Assembly (NCBI RefSeq): GCF_030814655.1 | Contig: NZ_JAUSVK010000001.1 | Location: 2,995,501 to 3,059,500, forward strand | DNA from: Labrys monachus | GTDB taxonomy: Bacteria; Pseudomonadota; Alphaproteobacteria; Rhizobiales; Labraceae | Reading direction: 5' to 3' | Length of the DNA: 64,000 nt | Shown: positions 9,236 to 18,057 of the stretch, in pieces | Position numbering within the stretch: position 1 is the first letter of the stretch | Layout of the letters: each line of letters starts with the position of its first letter | Notes under the pieces: model-generated | The model's input: the letters and a program-made list of their open reading frames with translations, nothing else | What the model was told of the DNA's origin: nothing | Databases searched by the model: none | Made by a program: the position numbers and the translations under genes

Positions 9236-9904
9236 ATGCGAAATTATCTGATCGCGGGCCTGACGGCGGCGTTGATGGCATCGGGAGCGACATCGGCGCT
9301 CGCCCAGGATCAACCTGCGGCGGCTCCCGGCGCAGCCCAGGGCACCAATCAGCCGCCTCCGCCGCCCTTTCCGCAGCCCGACTGGACGAAGGTCTGTGCG
9401 CAGCTGCCGAGCGGCAAGCAGGGTTGCCAGACTCTGCGGGACCTCAGGGCTCCCAATGGCCAGCCGGTGCTGACGGTGCAGCTCAACCAGGTGAAGGGCG
9501 ACAAGCCCAGCCTTACCGTCTCGGTTCTGCCGGGCATGGTGCTGCAGGTCGGGGCGCGCGTTCGCGTCGACGACCAGACGCTGGACACCGCCAAGTACAA
9601 GATCTGCTACGGCACATTCTGCGCGGCTGAAATGCCGCTCACCGACGGCAATATCGCGGCGATGAAGAAGGGCAAGAAGCTGATCGTGCAGGTGGTCAGC
9701 ATCCAGGGGCAGGCGCTGGCGTTCCCCGTCAGCCTCGATGGCTTCGACAAGGTGTTCGACGGCCAGGGCATCGACGCCCAGACCTACCAGGCCAATCAGC
9801 AGGCCTATGAGAAGAAGCTCCAGGACATCTTCCAGGCGGCCGAGAAGGCAGCCGGGCAGCAGGCTCCCGCCGCGCCGAGCGCTCCGGCCGCTCCCGCCAA
9901 CTGA
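9236..9904 (+). CDS. invasion-associated locus B family protein (copy 2)
   Basis: A 222-residue second IalB-family protein, a tandem paralogue of the gene just upstream (27-base gap). Signal peptide MRNYLIAGLTAALMASG with cleavage after ALA-Q, a Pro/Ala linker, then the core PDWTKVCAQL with cysteines at CQTL, CYGTFC. The C-terminal helix and Pro/Ala tail resemble those of copy 1. The start is the ATG before the signal peptide; the frame is open for nine more codons back to the stop of copy 1. A strong hairpin follows the stop, so the pair probably forms a two-gene operon. Confidence 0.88.
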   Translation: MRNYLIAGLTAALMASGATSALAQDQPAAAPGAAQGTNQPPPPPFPQPDWTKVCAQLPSGKQGCQTLRDLRAPNGQPVLTVQLNQVKGDKPSLTVSVLPGMVLQVGARVRVDDQTLDTAKYKICYGTFCAAEMPLTDGNIAAMKKGKKLIVQVVSIQGQALAFPVSLDGFDKVFDGQGIDAQTYQANQQAYEKKLQDIFQAAEKAAGQQAPAAPSAPAAPAN

Positions 9905-9918
9905 TCGGGATCGTCAAC

Positions 9919-9948
9919 CCCTGTGCCGGTCCATAGGCCGGCACAGGG
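9919..9948 (+). terminator. stem-loop terminator after the IalB pair
   Basis: Perfect 11-bp inverted repeat CCCTGTGCCGG / CCGGCACAGGG with an 8-base loop, beginning 14 bases after the IalB copy 2 stop and followed by TAAAAC. There is no long T tract, so the termination mode is inferred. It also lies beyond the 3' end of the convergent hspQ and could serve both. Confidence 0.75.
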
Positions 9949-9993
9949 TAAAACATGAGCGAAGATGGCGGCGGCGGACCGACGCCCCGCTGC

Positions 9994-10326
9994 CTAATGC
10001 CGCACGGCCGGCTTCGGCCTGTATACGCCGTTCTTGTCGCGGTCGAACATCAGCTCGATCTGCGCGTTGCTCACCGGCTTGCCGCTGTCGTCCACCACCA
10101 GGTTCTGCTCCGAGACATAGGCCACATATTCCGTTTCGGCGTTCTCGGCGAACAGGTGATAGAAGGGCTGGTCCTTGGACGGGCGGACGTCCTCGGGGAT
10201 CGACTGCCACCATTCCTCGGTATTGGCGAATTCCGGATCGACATCGAAGATAACGCCACGGAACGGGTAGATGCGGTGCCGGACAACCTGTCCGATCGTG
10301 AATTTCGCTTCGCGTGGCTTGTTCAT
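9994..10326 (-). CDS. hspQ: heat shock protein HspQ (hemimethylated-DNA-binding YccV fold)
   Basis: A 110-residue protein of the HspQ family, which in enterobacteria acts as a specificity factor for Lon protease and binds hemimethylated DNA. Family hallmarks are FTIGQVVRHRIYPFRGVIFDVDP near residue 9, the WW pair (EEWWQSIPE) and YHLFAENAETEYVAYVSEQNL. ATG at 10326 was chosen over an in-frame TTG two codons upstream. It is convergent with the IalB pair and followed upstream by the lpxL-like gene after about 130 bases. No convincing RpoH promoter was recognised. Confidence 0.92.
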   Translation of the reverse strand: MNKPREAKFTIGQVVRHRIYPFRGVIFDVDPEFANTEEWWQSIPEDVRPSKDQPFYHLFAENAETEYVAYVSEQNLVVDDSGKPVSNAQIELMFDRDKNGVYRPKPAVRH

Positions 10327-10454
10327 CGGCAATCTTCAATGCGGCCGGGCCATATGCCCATCTCGGGCCGATATATAACAATTCGAAGCAAAATGCGTAC
10401 CAGCTTCTTTCGGACAAATGCGAATTCCCGTGCGGCACGCTCGAGCAAAACATC

Positions 10455-11366
10455 CTAACCCCAGCGGCGGTGGGCCCACATCCACTGCTCCGGATGCTCG
10501 CGCACCCACTGCTCGAACAAGGCGTGGATGCGGCGAGTCGCTTCGGCGATGTCGGCATCCCGGTCCGCGGTGCGCGGCACCTTGATCTCCTGCGCCTCGA
10601 TCATGAAATGCACCCCGCCGGTACGGACCGTGCGGGCGGCGACGAGGATGGCCTCGCTGCTGCGGCACAGCAGGGCCGGGAAGCTGGTAGAGGGTGCGGG
10701 GTGCCCGAAGAACGGCACTGAAATGCCGCGCCGGTCGCGCAGGTCGGCCAGGATGGCCACGGCGCCGCCCTCGCGGGCCACGCGCATCAGCTTGCGGGCG
10801 ACGTCGGCGCCTTTGGGATAGAGGCCGCGCGGATAACGGTCGCGCCGGGCCCGCGAGACATAATCGTCGACCTTGGGATTCTTGATCCGCTGATAGATGC
10901 CGGCGGCCTTGATGCCGCGCGCCGCCGCCGGCGTGATCACCAGTTCCCAATTGCCGATATGCAGGGACACGAAGACGATCCCCTTGCCGGCCCCCTTGAG
11001 CGAGTCGAGCACGGGGCCGGTGCGATCGTCGATCCTGCCGGCGCGATAGAGCCGCTTGAGCATCAGGTTCTCGGCGAAGGTCCGGCCGAGCTGCATCCAC
11101 ATCTCGCGGGCGATCGCCTCGATCTCGGCCGGGCTCTTTTCGGGATAGGCCATGGCGAGGTGGCGCAGCGCCCTCTCATGGCGCTTGAGGCGCGGAGCGA
11201 CCGAGCGCCAGACCACGCCCATCAGCCAGGAGGCGAAATCGAGCGGCATGAGATGAAGCAAGCCGATGAGGGCGCGCAGCGCTCCGTATTCGGCCGTGTA
11301 TTTCAGCCAGCGCCAGCGGCGTCCCGATGAGGTCTCGTCTGCGCCGCCAGCCACGCTCTCTTCCAT
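10455..11366 (-). CDS. lipid A biosynthesis acyltransferase (LpxL/HtrB family)
   Basis: A 303-residue inner-membrane acyltransferase that adds a secondary acyl chain to lipid A precursors. The catalytic HxxxxE motif is visible as LHIGNWEL (about residue 135), preceded by the amphipathic N-terminal segment (GALRALIGLLHLMPLDFASW) that anchors the enzyme. The C-terminus ends with the family's PEQWMWAHRRWG. Start at ATG 11366. The neighbouring gene toward higher coordinates (UbiH type) is on the same strand, about 45 bases away, so cotranscription is possible. Acyl-donor specificity (C12 versus very-long-chain) cannot be told. Confidence 0.92.
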   Translation of the reverse strand: MEESVAGGADETSSGRRWRWLKYTAEYGALRALIGLLHLMPLDFASWLMGVVWRSVAPRLKRHERALRHLAMAYPEKSPAEIEAIAREMWMQLGRTFAENLMLKRLYRAGRIDDRTGPVLDSLKGAGKGIVFVSLHIGNWELVITPAAARGIKAAGIYQRIKNPKVDDYVSRARRDRYPRGLYPKGADVARKLMRVAREGGAVAILADLRDRRGISVPFFGHPAPSTSFPALLCRSSEAILVAARTVRTGGVHFMIEAQEIKVPRTADRDADIAEATRRIHALFEQWVREHPEQWMWAHRRWG

Positions 11367-11411
11367 CGCTAAAGGGTCCGGCCCGCCTTTGACACCAAGC
11401 CGGCGCTGTTT

Positions 11412-12587
11412 TCAATGCTCGACAGAGCGGGCGAGGCCCTGGCGCATCATCGCCCGGCGCAACGGCCCGATGCGTTCGAGGGCGTAGAGGCCGAGGCCCC
11501 GCAATCCCTGCAGCGGAACCTGGCCGGAAAGCAGGGAGCGGTTGAGGAGATCGACCATGGAGCGCCGGGAGCTCGCATCGAAGGATCGGGCGCGGGCATA
11601 GGCGTCCAGCGCCGGCGCCGAGCCGGGATCGGCCCGACCGGCGACGGCATCGGCGAGCGCCGAGATGTCACGCAGCGTCAGATTGAAGCCCTGGGCGCCG
11701 ATGGGAGGAAACACATGGGCCGCCTCCCCGACGAGTGCGATACGGCGGCGGGCATAGCTGTCGGCCATGATGCTCGTCATCGGCCAGAACGAGCGCGGCG
11801 AGTCGATCTCGATCCGGCCGAGCAAAGCGTGGCTCTGCCGTTCGATGGCCGAGGCGAGCTCTTCGTCCGTCATCCGCTCGAGGGCTTCGGCCTTATCGGG
11901 CGCCATCACCCAGACCAGGCTCGCGCGCCGGCCGGGGAGGGGAACGAGGGTGAAGGGGCCGGCCTCGGTGTGGAATTCCGTGGAGACCTCTCGATGATCG
12001 CGGCCGATGCGCAGGTTCACCGCAAGCGCGGTCTGCGGGTAGTCGTGGCGCGTGGTCGCGATGCCGGCGGCCTCGCGCACGATCGAGTTGCGGCCGTCGG
12101 CGGCGATCACGAGGTCCGCGGTCAGGGCCTCGCCGCCATCCAGGGTGAGGCCGACCTCCTCGTCGCCGGGCTCGACGCCCGCGAGCCGGCCGGCGATATG
12201 GTCGATATCGGTGGCGGCGAGAGCCGCCGTCAGCGCCTGCGCCAGCGCGCCGTTGGGGATGTTCCAGCCGAAGGCGTCGAGCCCGATCTCGCGCGCCTCG
12301 AACCGGATGGGCCGGGCGCGCAGGAGACGCTGCGTTGCATCGACGATGGCCATGACGCGCAGGGGCGCCGCCGCCTCGTGGTCGGGGATGTCGATGCCCA
12401 GTCTCGCCAGGGCGTCGATGCTGCCGTCGAGCAGCGCCGTGGTCCGCGTATCGCCGGGATTGCCGGGATGACCGATGAGGGTCACGCGGCATCCCCGTGA
12501 CCTCAGGGCGAGCGCACAGGCGAGCCCGGCCAGACCTGCCCCGACGATGACGATGGAACGATGATTTGGTTTACGTTTCGGTGGCAT
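11412..12587 (-). CDS. UbiH/UbiF/Coq6-family FAD-dependent monooxygenase (ubiquinone biosynthesis)
   Basis: A flavoprotein hydroxylase of about 391 residues. It has the dinucleotide-binding GAGLAGL motif near residue 17, the second FAD motif AADGRNSIVR (about 170) and the third FAD motif as LVGEAAHVFPPIGAQGFNL (about 290). The GE in place of the canonical GD is, from memory, usual in rhizobial homologues. It probably hydroxylates the ubiquinone ring, but ring position (UbiH, UbiF or UbiL-like) is not decidable. The start is set at ATG 12587; ATG 12596 is an alternative, and the longer frame further upstream lacks family similarity. It is divergent from the DacF homologue across about 90 bases. 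Confidence 0.88.
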   Translation of the reverse strand: MPPKRKPNHRSIVIVGAGLAGLACALALRSRGCRVTLIGHPGNPGDTRTTALLDGSIDALARLGIDIPDHEAAAPLRVMAIVDATQRLLRARPIRFEAREIGLDAFGWNIPNGALAQALTAALAATDIDHIAGRLAGVEPGDEEVGLTLDGGEALTADLVIAADGRNSIVREAAGIATTRHDYPQTALAVNLRIGRDHREVSTEFHTEAGPFTLVPLPGRRASLVWVMAPDKAEALERMTDEELASAIERQSHALLGRIEIDSPRSFWPMTSIMADSYARRRIALVGEAAHVFPPIGAQGFNLTLRDISALADAVAGRADPGSAPALDAYARARSFDASSRRSMVDLLNRSLLSGQVPLQGLRGLGLYALERIGPLRRAMMRQGLARSVEH

Positions 12588-12676
12588 GATGCCCATCGAA
12601 TTATCCCGCCGTCGCGAGCGCGTCACCTTTTTTCGCATGCGATGTTCCGGAATGCCCCGAATGGAGCAAGCGGCCG

Positions 12677-13882
12677 ATGACGAGGCCCCCCGCCCGATAT
12701 CGTCCTCCCCGGACATCGGCCCGGCGCATGGCGCTCGCGCTCTGTTTCGTCCTCCTCTCGCCGGCCATCGGCCTCGCCGAGCCTTTCGCCACCAAGGCGC
12801 CCGTCGCCTTCCTGATCGACGAGACCAGCGGCAGCGTCATCCTGAGCAAGAATGCCGACCGGCCGGTCGAACCCGCCGCCATGGCGAAGCTCATGACCAT
12901 GGCCGTCGTCGGCCGGGCGCTCGGCCGCAACGAGATCGCGCTCGACACCGTCTATCCGATTTCGGTCGAGACCTGGCGCAAGGGCGGCGCGCCGTCGGGA
13001 AGCGCCACCATGTTCGCGCCGGTCAAGAGCCGGATCGCGGTCTCCGACCTCCTGCGCGGCGCCATCGTGCAGGCCGCCAACGACGCCTGCTATGCCCTCT
13101 CCGAGGGCATGACCGGCAAGCTGGACGGGCTCGTGCCGCGCATGAACGACCTCGCCGCCGAGATCGGCCTCAGCCACACGGTCTTTCGCAACGTCACCGG
13201 CTTTTCGGATCCCCAGCAGACCACGACGGCCCGGGACCTCGCGACGCTGCTCGCCTGGCTGCGCGACAACGAGCCGGCGATCTATGCGATCTATGGCGAG
13301 AAGGAGTTCACCTGGAACAAGATCCGCCAGACCAACCGCAATCCCCTGCTCACCGAGGGGCTCGGCGTCGACGGCGGCTCGACCGGGGCCTCGGACGGCG
13401 CCGGATACGGATTGGTGGTGTCCGCCATGCACGGCAACCAGCATTTCGTCCTGGTCCTGCACGGGCTGCAATCGGTCCGCGAGCGGGCCGAGGAGGCCAG
13501 GCGGCTCCTCGAATGGGCGGAGGGCTCGTTCGAACCGAAGATCGCCTTCGCGAAAGATGTCGTCGTCGCCCATGCTTCCGTGTATGGGGGCAACACGGCC
13601 GAGGTGCCGCTGGTCGCCGACCGCGACGTCAGCGTCCTCGCCCGCAAGGAGGCGGACGAACGCCTGGCGGCGCAAGTCGTCTATGACGGACCGGTGGAGG
13701 CTCCCATCCGGAAGGGCGACGTCGTCGCGCATCTGCAGATCACGCGTGACGGGCAGGTGTCGCAGGAGGTGCCGCTGCATGCCGCCGCCGATGTGCCGAT
13801 CGGAAGTCTTCCCAGGCGCGCATTCGGTGCTATCTACGAACTTGGAGTTGGTCTGGTACGGGGTGAACCAAGGAAGCGATGA
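12677..13882 (+). CDS. DacF-like D-alanyl-D-alanine carboxypeptidase homologue lacking catalytic residues (probable pseudoenzyme)
   Basis: A 401-residue exported protein with the full architecture of a low-molecular-weight PBP. A signal peptide lies within residues 1-36, the peptidase S11 domain at about 40-285, and the PBP5 C-terminal beta domain at about 290-380. All three active-site motifs are altered. The SxxK position is A68-M-A-K71, the SxN position is A133-A-N135, and the KTG position is S235-T-G237. The nucleophilic serine, the SxN serine and the KTG lysine are therefore missing, while the fold-specific surroundings are intact. It sits in the conserved place of dacF before tmk, to which it is joined by ATGA overlap. 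Hydrolysis is unlikely; a peptidoglycan-binding or scaffold role is inferred. Confidence 0.85.
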   Translation: MTRPPARYRPPRTSARRMALALCFVLLSPAIGLAEPFATKAPVAFLIDETSGSVILSKNADRPVEPAAMAKLMTMAVVGRALGRNEIALDTVYPISVETWRKGGAPSGSATMFAPVKSRIAVSDLLRGAIVQAANDACYALSEGMTGKLDGLVPRMNDLAAEIGLSHTVFRNVTGFSDPQQTTTARDLATLLAWLRDNEPAIYAIYGEKEFTWNKIRQTNRNPLLTEGLGVDGGSTGASDGAGYGLVVSAMHGNQHFVLVLHGLQSVRERAEEARRLLEWAEGSFEPKIAFAKDVVVAHASVYGGNTAEVPLVADRDVSVLARKEADERLAAQVVYDGPVEAPIRKGDVVAHLQITRDGQVSQEVPLHAAADVPIGSLPRRAFGAIYELGVGLVRGEPRKR

Positions 13883-14544
13883 GAGGGCGCTTTATCACGT
13901 TCGAGGGCGGGGAGGGGGTCGGCAAGTCCACCCAGATCCGCCGCCTCGCGGAGAATCTCGCCGGTGCCGGCGTCGATGCGCTCATCACCCGCGAGCCCGG
14001 CGGCTCGCCCCATGCCGAGATGCTTCGGGAGGTGCTGCTGTCTGGCGGCGCGCGGCAGTTCGGTCCCCTGGCGGAAACCATTCTCTTCAACGCCGCCCGC
14101 GACGACCATCTCGAGGTCACGATCCGTCCGGCGCTCGCCGCCGGGCGCTGGGTGCTCTGCGACCGCTTCGTCGATTCGACGCGGGCCTATCAGGGCGTGC
14201 TCGGCGAGGTCGGGCCGGACATCATCCGTTCGATGGAGCGGGTCATCGTCGGCGAGACGTGGCCGGATCTGACCGTGATCCTCGACATGCCCGCCGCGAG
14301 CGGCCTGGCGCGGGCCCGGGCGCGCAATGCCGCGGCGAATCGCGGCGAGGCGCCCGACCGTTTCGAAGGCGAGAGCCTCGACTTCCATGAGAGGCTGCGC
14401 GAGGCCTTCCTCGCCATCGCCGACGTCGAGCCGGACCGCTGCGTGGTGATCGACGCCGACGGCCGCCCGGACGACGTCGCCGCCGCCGTGTTCGCGGCGG
14501 TGCGCTCCCGTCTCGGCCTGGCCGGCACCGAGGTGCCGGCATGA
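13879..14544 (+). CDS. tmk: thymidylate kinase
   Basis: A 221-residue dTMP kinase (dTMP + ATP to dTDP + ADP), essential for dTTP synthesis. The P-loop FEGGEGVGKST lies at residues 7-17, the DR motif at CDRFVDST (about 93), and the LID region follows about residue 145. Length is typical. The ATG overlaps the upstream stop (ATGA) and its own stop overlaps holB (ATGA), so three genes are translationally chained. Confidence 0.97.
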   Translation: MRGRFITFEGGEGVGKSTQIRRLAENLAGAGVDALITREPGGSPHAEMLREVLLSGGARQFGPLAETILFNAARDDHLEVTIRPALAAGRWVLCDRFVDSTRAYQGVLGEVGPDIIRSMERVIVGETWPDLTVILDMPAASGLARARARNAAANRGEAPDRFEGESLDFHERLREAFLAIADVEPDRCVVIDADGRPDDVAAAVFAAVRSRLGLAGTEVPA

Positions 14545-15581
14545 GCGAGCGCCTGGAAAGCGACCAGCTCGCCGATGCGCCGCATCCGCGGGAGACCGCG
14601 ATTCTCGTCGGCCAGCACCAAGCGGAACAGGCCTTGCTCGGCGCCTACCAGTCGGGCCGCATCCACCATGCCTGGATCCTCGGCGGCCCCGAAGGCATCG
14701 GCAAGGCGACGCTCGCCTACCGCATGGCGAAATTCGTGCTCGCCAATCCCGATCCCCACCTGACGCTGGCGGCGCGCGACCTCGCCACGGCGCCGGACCT
14801 GCCGGCCGTTCGCCAGATCGTCTCGCGCTCCCATGTCGACCTCACCGTGCTCCGGCGTCTTCCCAACGACAAGACCAAGGGTTTCTTCAGCAATATCCGG
14901 GTCGACGACGTCCGCGACGTCGTGCGCTTCCTCGGTTCGACGGCCGGCGCCGGCGGATGGCGCATCGCGATCATCGACAGTGCCGAGGACCTGGCGCGGG
15001 AGGGCGCCAACGCCCTGCTCAAGGTGCTGGAGGAGCCGCCGCTCCGCACGCTGTTCCTGATCGTCTCCCACCAGCCCGCCCGCCTGCTGCCGACGATCCG
15101 TTCCCGCTGCCGCCTGCTCCCCCTCGCCACGCTGAGCGGGAGCGACGTCGTGGCGGCGGCCCGGGCGGCGCGGCCGGACCTGCCGGCCGGCGCGCTGGAG
15201 GCGGGCGCCTCGCTCGCCCGCGGAAGCGTTCGCCGCGCGCTCGTGCTCGCCGACGGCGAGGGCGTGGCGCTGCACGGCGCCTTGCAGGGTCTGCTCTCGC
15301 GGCTGCCGCAGATCGACGTCGCCGCGGCCCATGCCCTGGCGGACCGCTGCGCCAACAAGGCGGGCGAGGAGAACTTCGCCCTGTTGCTGGACTTCCTCGA
15401 TGAATGGCTGCACGAACGCCTGCTGGCCGAGCGATCTCAATCCCTGCGTCGCCTTGCACGCTGGGCGGAGGTATGGGAAAAAGCACGGGATGCGGCGCGC
15501 GACGTCGAGGCCTACAACCTCGACCGCAAGCCATTCGTGCTCTCAACCCTTTCCATGCTCGCGGAAGCGTCGGTCGCATGA
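14541..15581 (+). CDS. holB: DNA polymerase III delta-prime subunit
   Basis: A 346-residue clamp-loader subunit of the AAA+ superfamily. The N-terminal part shows the degenerate P-loop GGPEGIGKATLAYRMAKF (about residue 52) and the later segment IIDSAEDLAREGANALLKVLEEPP (about 150), characteristic of delta-prime. Zinc-binding cysteines found in gamma/tau are absent, as usual in alphaproteobacterial HolB. It overlaps tmk by four bases and is followed by a 109-base gap before metG. Confidence 0.95.
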   Translation: MSERLESDQLADAPHPRETAILVGQHQAEQALLGAYQSGRIHHAWILGGPEGIGKATLAYRMAKFVLANPDPHLTLAARDLATAPDLPAVRQIVSRSHVDLTVLRRLPNDKTKGFFSNIRVDDVRDVVRFLGSTAGAGGWRIAIIDSAEDLAREGANALLKVLEEPPLRTLFLIVSHQPARLLPTIRSRCRLLPLATLSGSDVVAAARAARPDLPAGALEAGASLARGSVRRALVLADGEGVALHGALQGLLSRLPQIDVAAAHALADRCANKAGEENFALLLDFLDEWLHERLLAERSQSLRRLARWAEVWEKARDAARDVEAYNLDRKPFVLSTLSMLAEASVA

Positions 15582-15690
15582 CGCCGAGCCGGGCCTTGTC
15601 TGCGGTCGAGGGACGGACCACAAGCCACTGATCTGGTGACGGAACCCGGCAGACCGCCGTGGCCGCCACCCGAAGGAAAAGCATTCATCG

Positions 15691-17250
15691 ATGGCCGACA
15701 AAGATACCTATTACGTCACGACTGCGATCTCCTATCCCAATGGCAGGCCGCATATCGGCCACGCCTATGAATTGATCGCGACCGACGCCATCGCGCGCTT
15801 CAAGCGGCTCGACGGCCATGAAGTGTTCTTCCTCACCGGAACGGACGAGCATGGCCAGAAGATGCTGCAGACGGCAGCGAGAGAGGGCCTGACGGCCCAG
15901 GCGCTCGCCGACAGGAATTCCCAGTATTTTCGCGAGATGGCGCAGGCGCTCAACGCCTCCAACGACGATTTCATCCGCACCACCGAGGAGCGCCATTATC
16001 GCGCCTGCCAGGAGATCTGGAGGCGGATGGAAGCGGCCGGCGACATCTATCTGTCGAAATATGCCGGATGGTATTCGGTTCGCGACGAGGCCTATTACGA
16101 CGACAAGGACCTGGCTCTCAATTCCGACGGCTCGCGCACGGTGATCGAGACGGGCACCAAGGTCGAATGGGTGGAGGAGGAGAGCTATTTCTTCAGGCTG
16201 TCTTCCTTCCAGGACCGCCTGCTGAAATTCTACGAGGACCACCCGGATTTCATCGGGCCGGCCGAGCGCCGCAACGAGATCCTCAGCTTCGTGCGCTCGG
16301 GGCTGCGCGACCTGTCGGTCAGCCGCACGACCTTCGACTGGGGCATTCCGGTGCCGGGCGATCCCAAGCACGTGATGTATGTGTGGGTCGATGCCCTGAC
16401 GAACTATCTCACGGCGACGGGCTTTCCCGACATCGACACCGAGCGCTCGGAGTTCTGGCCGGCCAACGCCCATATCATCGGCAAGGACATCGTGCGGTTC
16501 CACACCGTCTACTGGCCGGCGTTCCTGATGTCGGCGGGCCTGCCGCTGCCACGCCACGTCTTCGGCCACGGCTTCCTGTTCAACCGCGGCGAGAAGATGT
16601 CGAAATCGGTCGGCAACGTCATCGACCCCTTCACGCTCGCCGCCCATTACGGCGTCGACCAGCTGCGCTATTTCTTCCTGCGCGAGGTCCCCTTCGGACA
16701 GGACGGCAATTATTCGCACGAGGCGATCGTCAACCGCATCAATGCCGACCTCGCCAATGATTTCGGCAATCTCGCCCAGCGCTCGCTGTCGATGATCGCG
16801 CGCAATTGCGGCGGCAGGATCCCGAGTCCCGGCGACCTGCTTCCCTCGGATGCCGATCTCCTGCAGGCGGCCGACGGTCTCGTCTGGAAGGCGCGCGATT
16901 CCATCTACACTTTCGCGCTGCACATCATCCTCGCCGACATCTGGGGCGTCGTCGCGGAGGCGAATCGCTACTTCCAGGCCGAGGCGCCCTGGACGCTCAA
17001 GACGAGCGACCCGGCGCGCATGGAGACGGTGCTCTACGTCACCGCCGAGATCATCCGCCAGGTCGCCATCCTGGCGCAGCCGGTGATCCCCGAGGGCGCG
17101 GGCCGGATCCTCGACCTCCTCGCGGTGCCCCCGGAAGCGCGCGACTTCTCCTATCTGGGCGCCGACGGACGCCTGTCTCCCGACACCGAGCTTCCGCCGC
17201 CCCAGCCCGTATTCCCGAAATATGTGGAAGCGGCGAGCGAGCCGGCCTGA
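15691..17250 (+). CDS. metG: methionine--tRNA ligase
   Basis: A 519-residue class I synthetase charging tRNA-Met. The HIGH motif is PHIGHAYE (residues 20-26) and the KMSKS motif is EKMSKSVGN (about 305). This is the short type without the C-terminal tRNA-binding/dimerisation domain. The zinc-knuckle cysteines seen in the Thermus enzyme are replaced ([18 protein letters not shown]), consistent with the zinc-free form. The gene directly precedes tatD with a 2-base gap. Confidence 0.97.
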   Translation: MADKDTYYVTTAISYPNGRPHIGHAYELIATDAIARFKRLDGHEVFFLTGTDEHGQKMLQTAAREGLTAQALADRNSQYFREMAQALNASNDDFIRTTEERHYRACQEIWRRMEAAGDIYLSKYAGWYSVRDEAYYDDKDLALNSDGSRTVIETGTKVEWVEEESYFFRLSSFQDRLLKFYEDHPDFIGPAERRNEILSFVRSGLRDLSVSRTTFDWGIPVPGDPKHVMYVWVDALTNYLTATGFPDIDTERSEFWPANAHIIGKDIVRFHTVYWPAFLMSAGLPLPRHVFGHGFLFNRGEKMSKSVGNVIDPFTLAAHYGVDQLRYFFLREVPFGQDGNYSHEAIVNRINADLANDFGNLAQRSLSMIARNCGGRIPSPGDLLPSDADLLQAADGLVWKARDSIYTFALHIILADIWGVVAEANRYFQAEAPWTLKTSDPARMETVLYVTAEIIRQVAILAQPVIPEGAGRILDLLAVPPEARDFSYLGADGRLSPDTELPPPQPVFPKYVEAASEPA

Positions 17251-17252
17251 CC

Positions 17253-18053
17253 ATGGTGATCGACAGCCACTGCCATCTCGATTTCCCGGATTTCGAGAGC
17301 GAGATCGAGGACGTCGTCGCCCGCGCGCGATCCGCGGGCGTGGCGCGCATGATCACCATCTCCACGCGGATACGCCAGTTCGAGAAGATCCGGGCGTTGA
17401 TCGAGCGTTTCGACGACGTCTACGGTTCGGTCGGCACGCATTGCCTGCATGCGGCGGAGGAAGATGACGTGCCGCTGGAGACGATCCTGTCGCTGGCGAG
17501 CCATCCCAAGGTCGTGGCGATCGGCGAAGCGGGCCTGGACTATCACTACGATCATTCCCCGCGCGACGTGCAGGCGCGGGGCTTCCGCAAGCATATCGCC
17601 GCGGCGCGCCAGACCGGCCTGCCGCTGGTGATCCATGCCCGCCAGGCCGATGACGATATCGCCTCCATCCTGGAGGAGGAGATGGGGAAGGGCGCCTTCA
17701 CCGCCGTCCTCCATTGCTTCTCCTCGGGGGGCGGGCTGGCGCGGCGCGGCCTGGCGCTCGGCTTCTATGTCTCCTTCTCCGGCATCCTGACCTTCAAGAC
17801 GGCCGAGGAGATCCGCGAGGTCGCGCGCTTCGTGCCGCATGATCGCCTGCTGGTCGAGACCGATGCGCCCTACCTGGCGCCGGTGCCGTTCCGGGGCAAG
17901 CGCAACGAGCCGGCCTATGTGGTCGACACCGCCAGGGTGCTGGCGGAGACGATCGGCGTCAGCGCAAGCGAGATCGGCACTATCACCACCGCGAACGCCT
18001 TCCGTCTGTTCTCCAAGATGCCGCGTCCCGACGGCCTCGCTGCGGCGGCGTGA
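17253..18053 (+). CDS. tatD: TatD family hydrolase (metal-dependent DNase/hydrolase)
   Basis: A 266-residue TIM-barrel metal-dependent hydrolase. The first metal motif SHCHLD is at residues 5-10, and further ligands appear in GEAGLDYHYD (about 95), IHARQADDD (about 130), LHCFSSGG and ETDAPYLAP (about 205). Members are 3'-5' exonucleases or D-aminoacyl-tRNA deacylase-like enzymes. The start is the ATG two bases after the metG stop. The longer open frame upstream lies inside metG and was discarded. Position within metG-tatD-MBL is widely conserved in alphaproteobacteria. Confidence 0.93.
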   Translation: MVIDSHCHLDFPDFESEIEDVVARARSAGVARMITISTRIRQFEKIRALIERFDDVYGSVGTHCLHAAEEDDVPLETILSLASHPKVVAIGEAGLDYHYDHSPRDVQARGFRKHIAAARQTGLPLVIHARQADDDIASILEEEMGKGAFTAVLHCFSSGGGLARRGLALGFYVSFSGILTFKTAEEIREVARFVPHDRLLVETDAPYLAPVPFRGKRNEPAYVVDTARVLAETIGVSASEIGTITTANAFRLFSKMPRPDGLAAAA

Positions 18054-18057
18054 CGGT

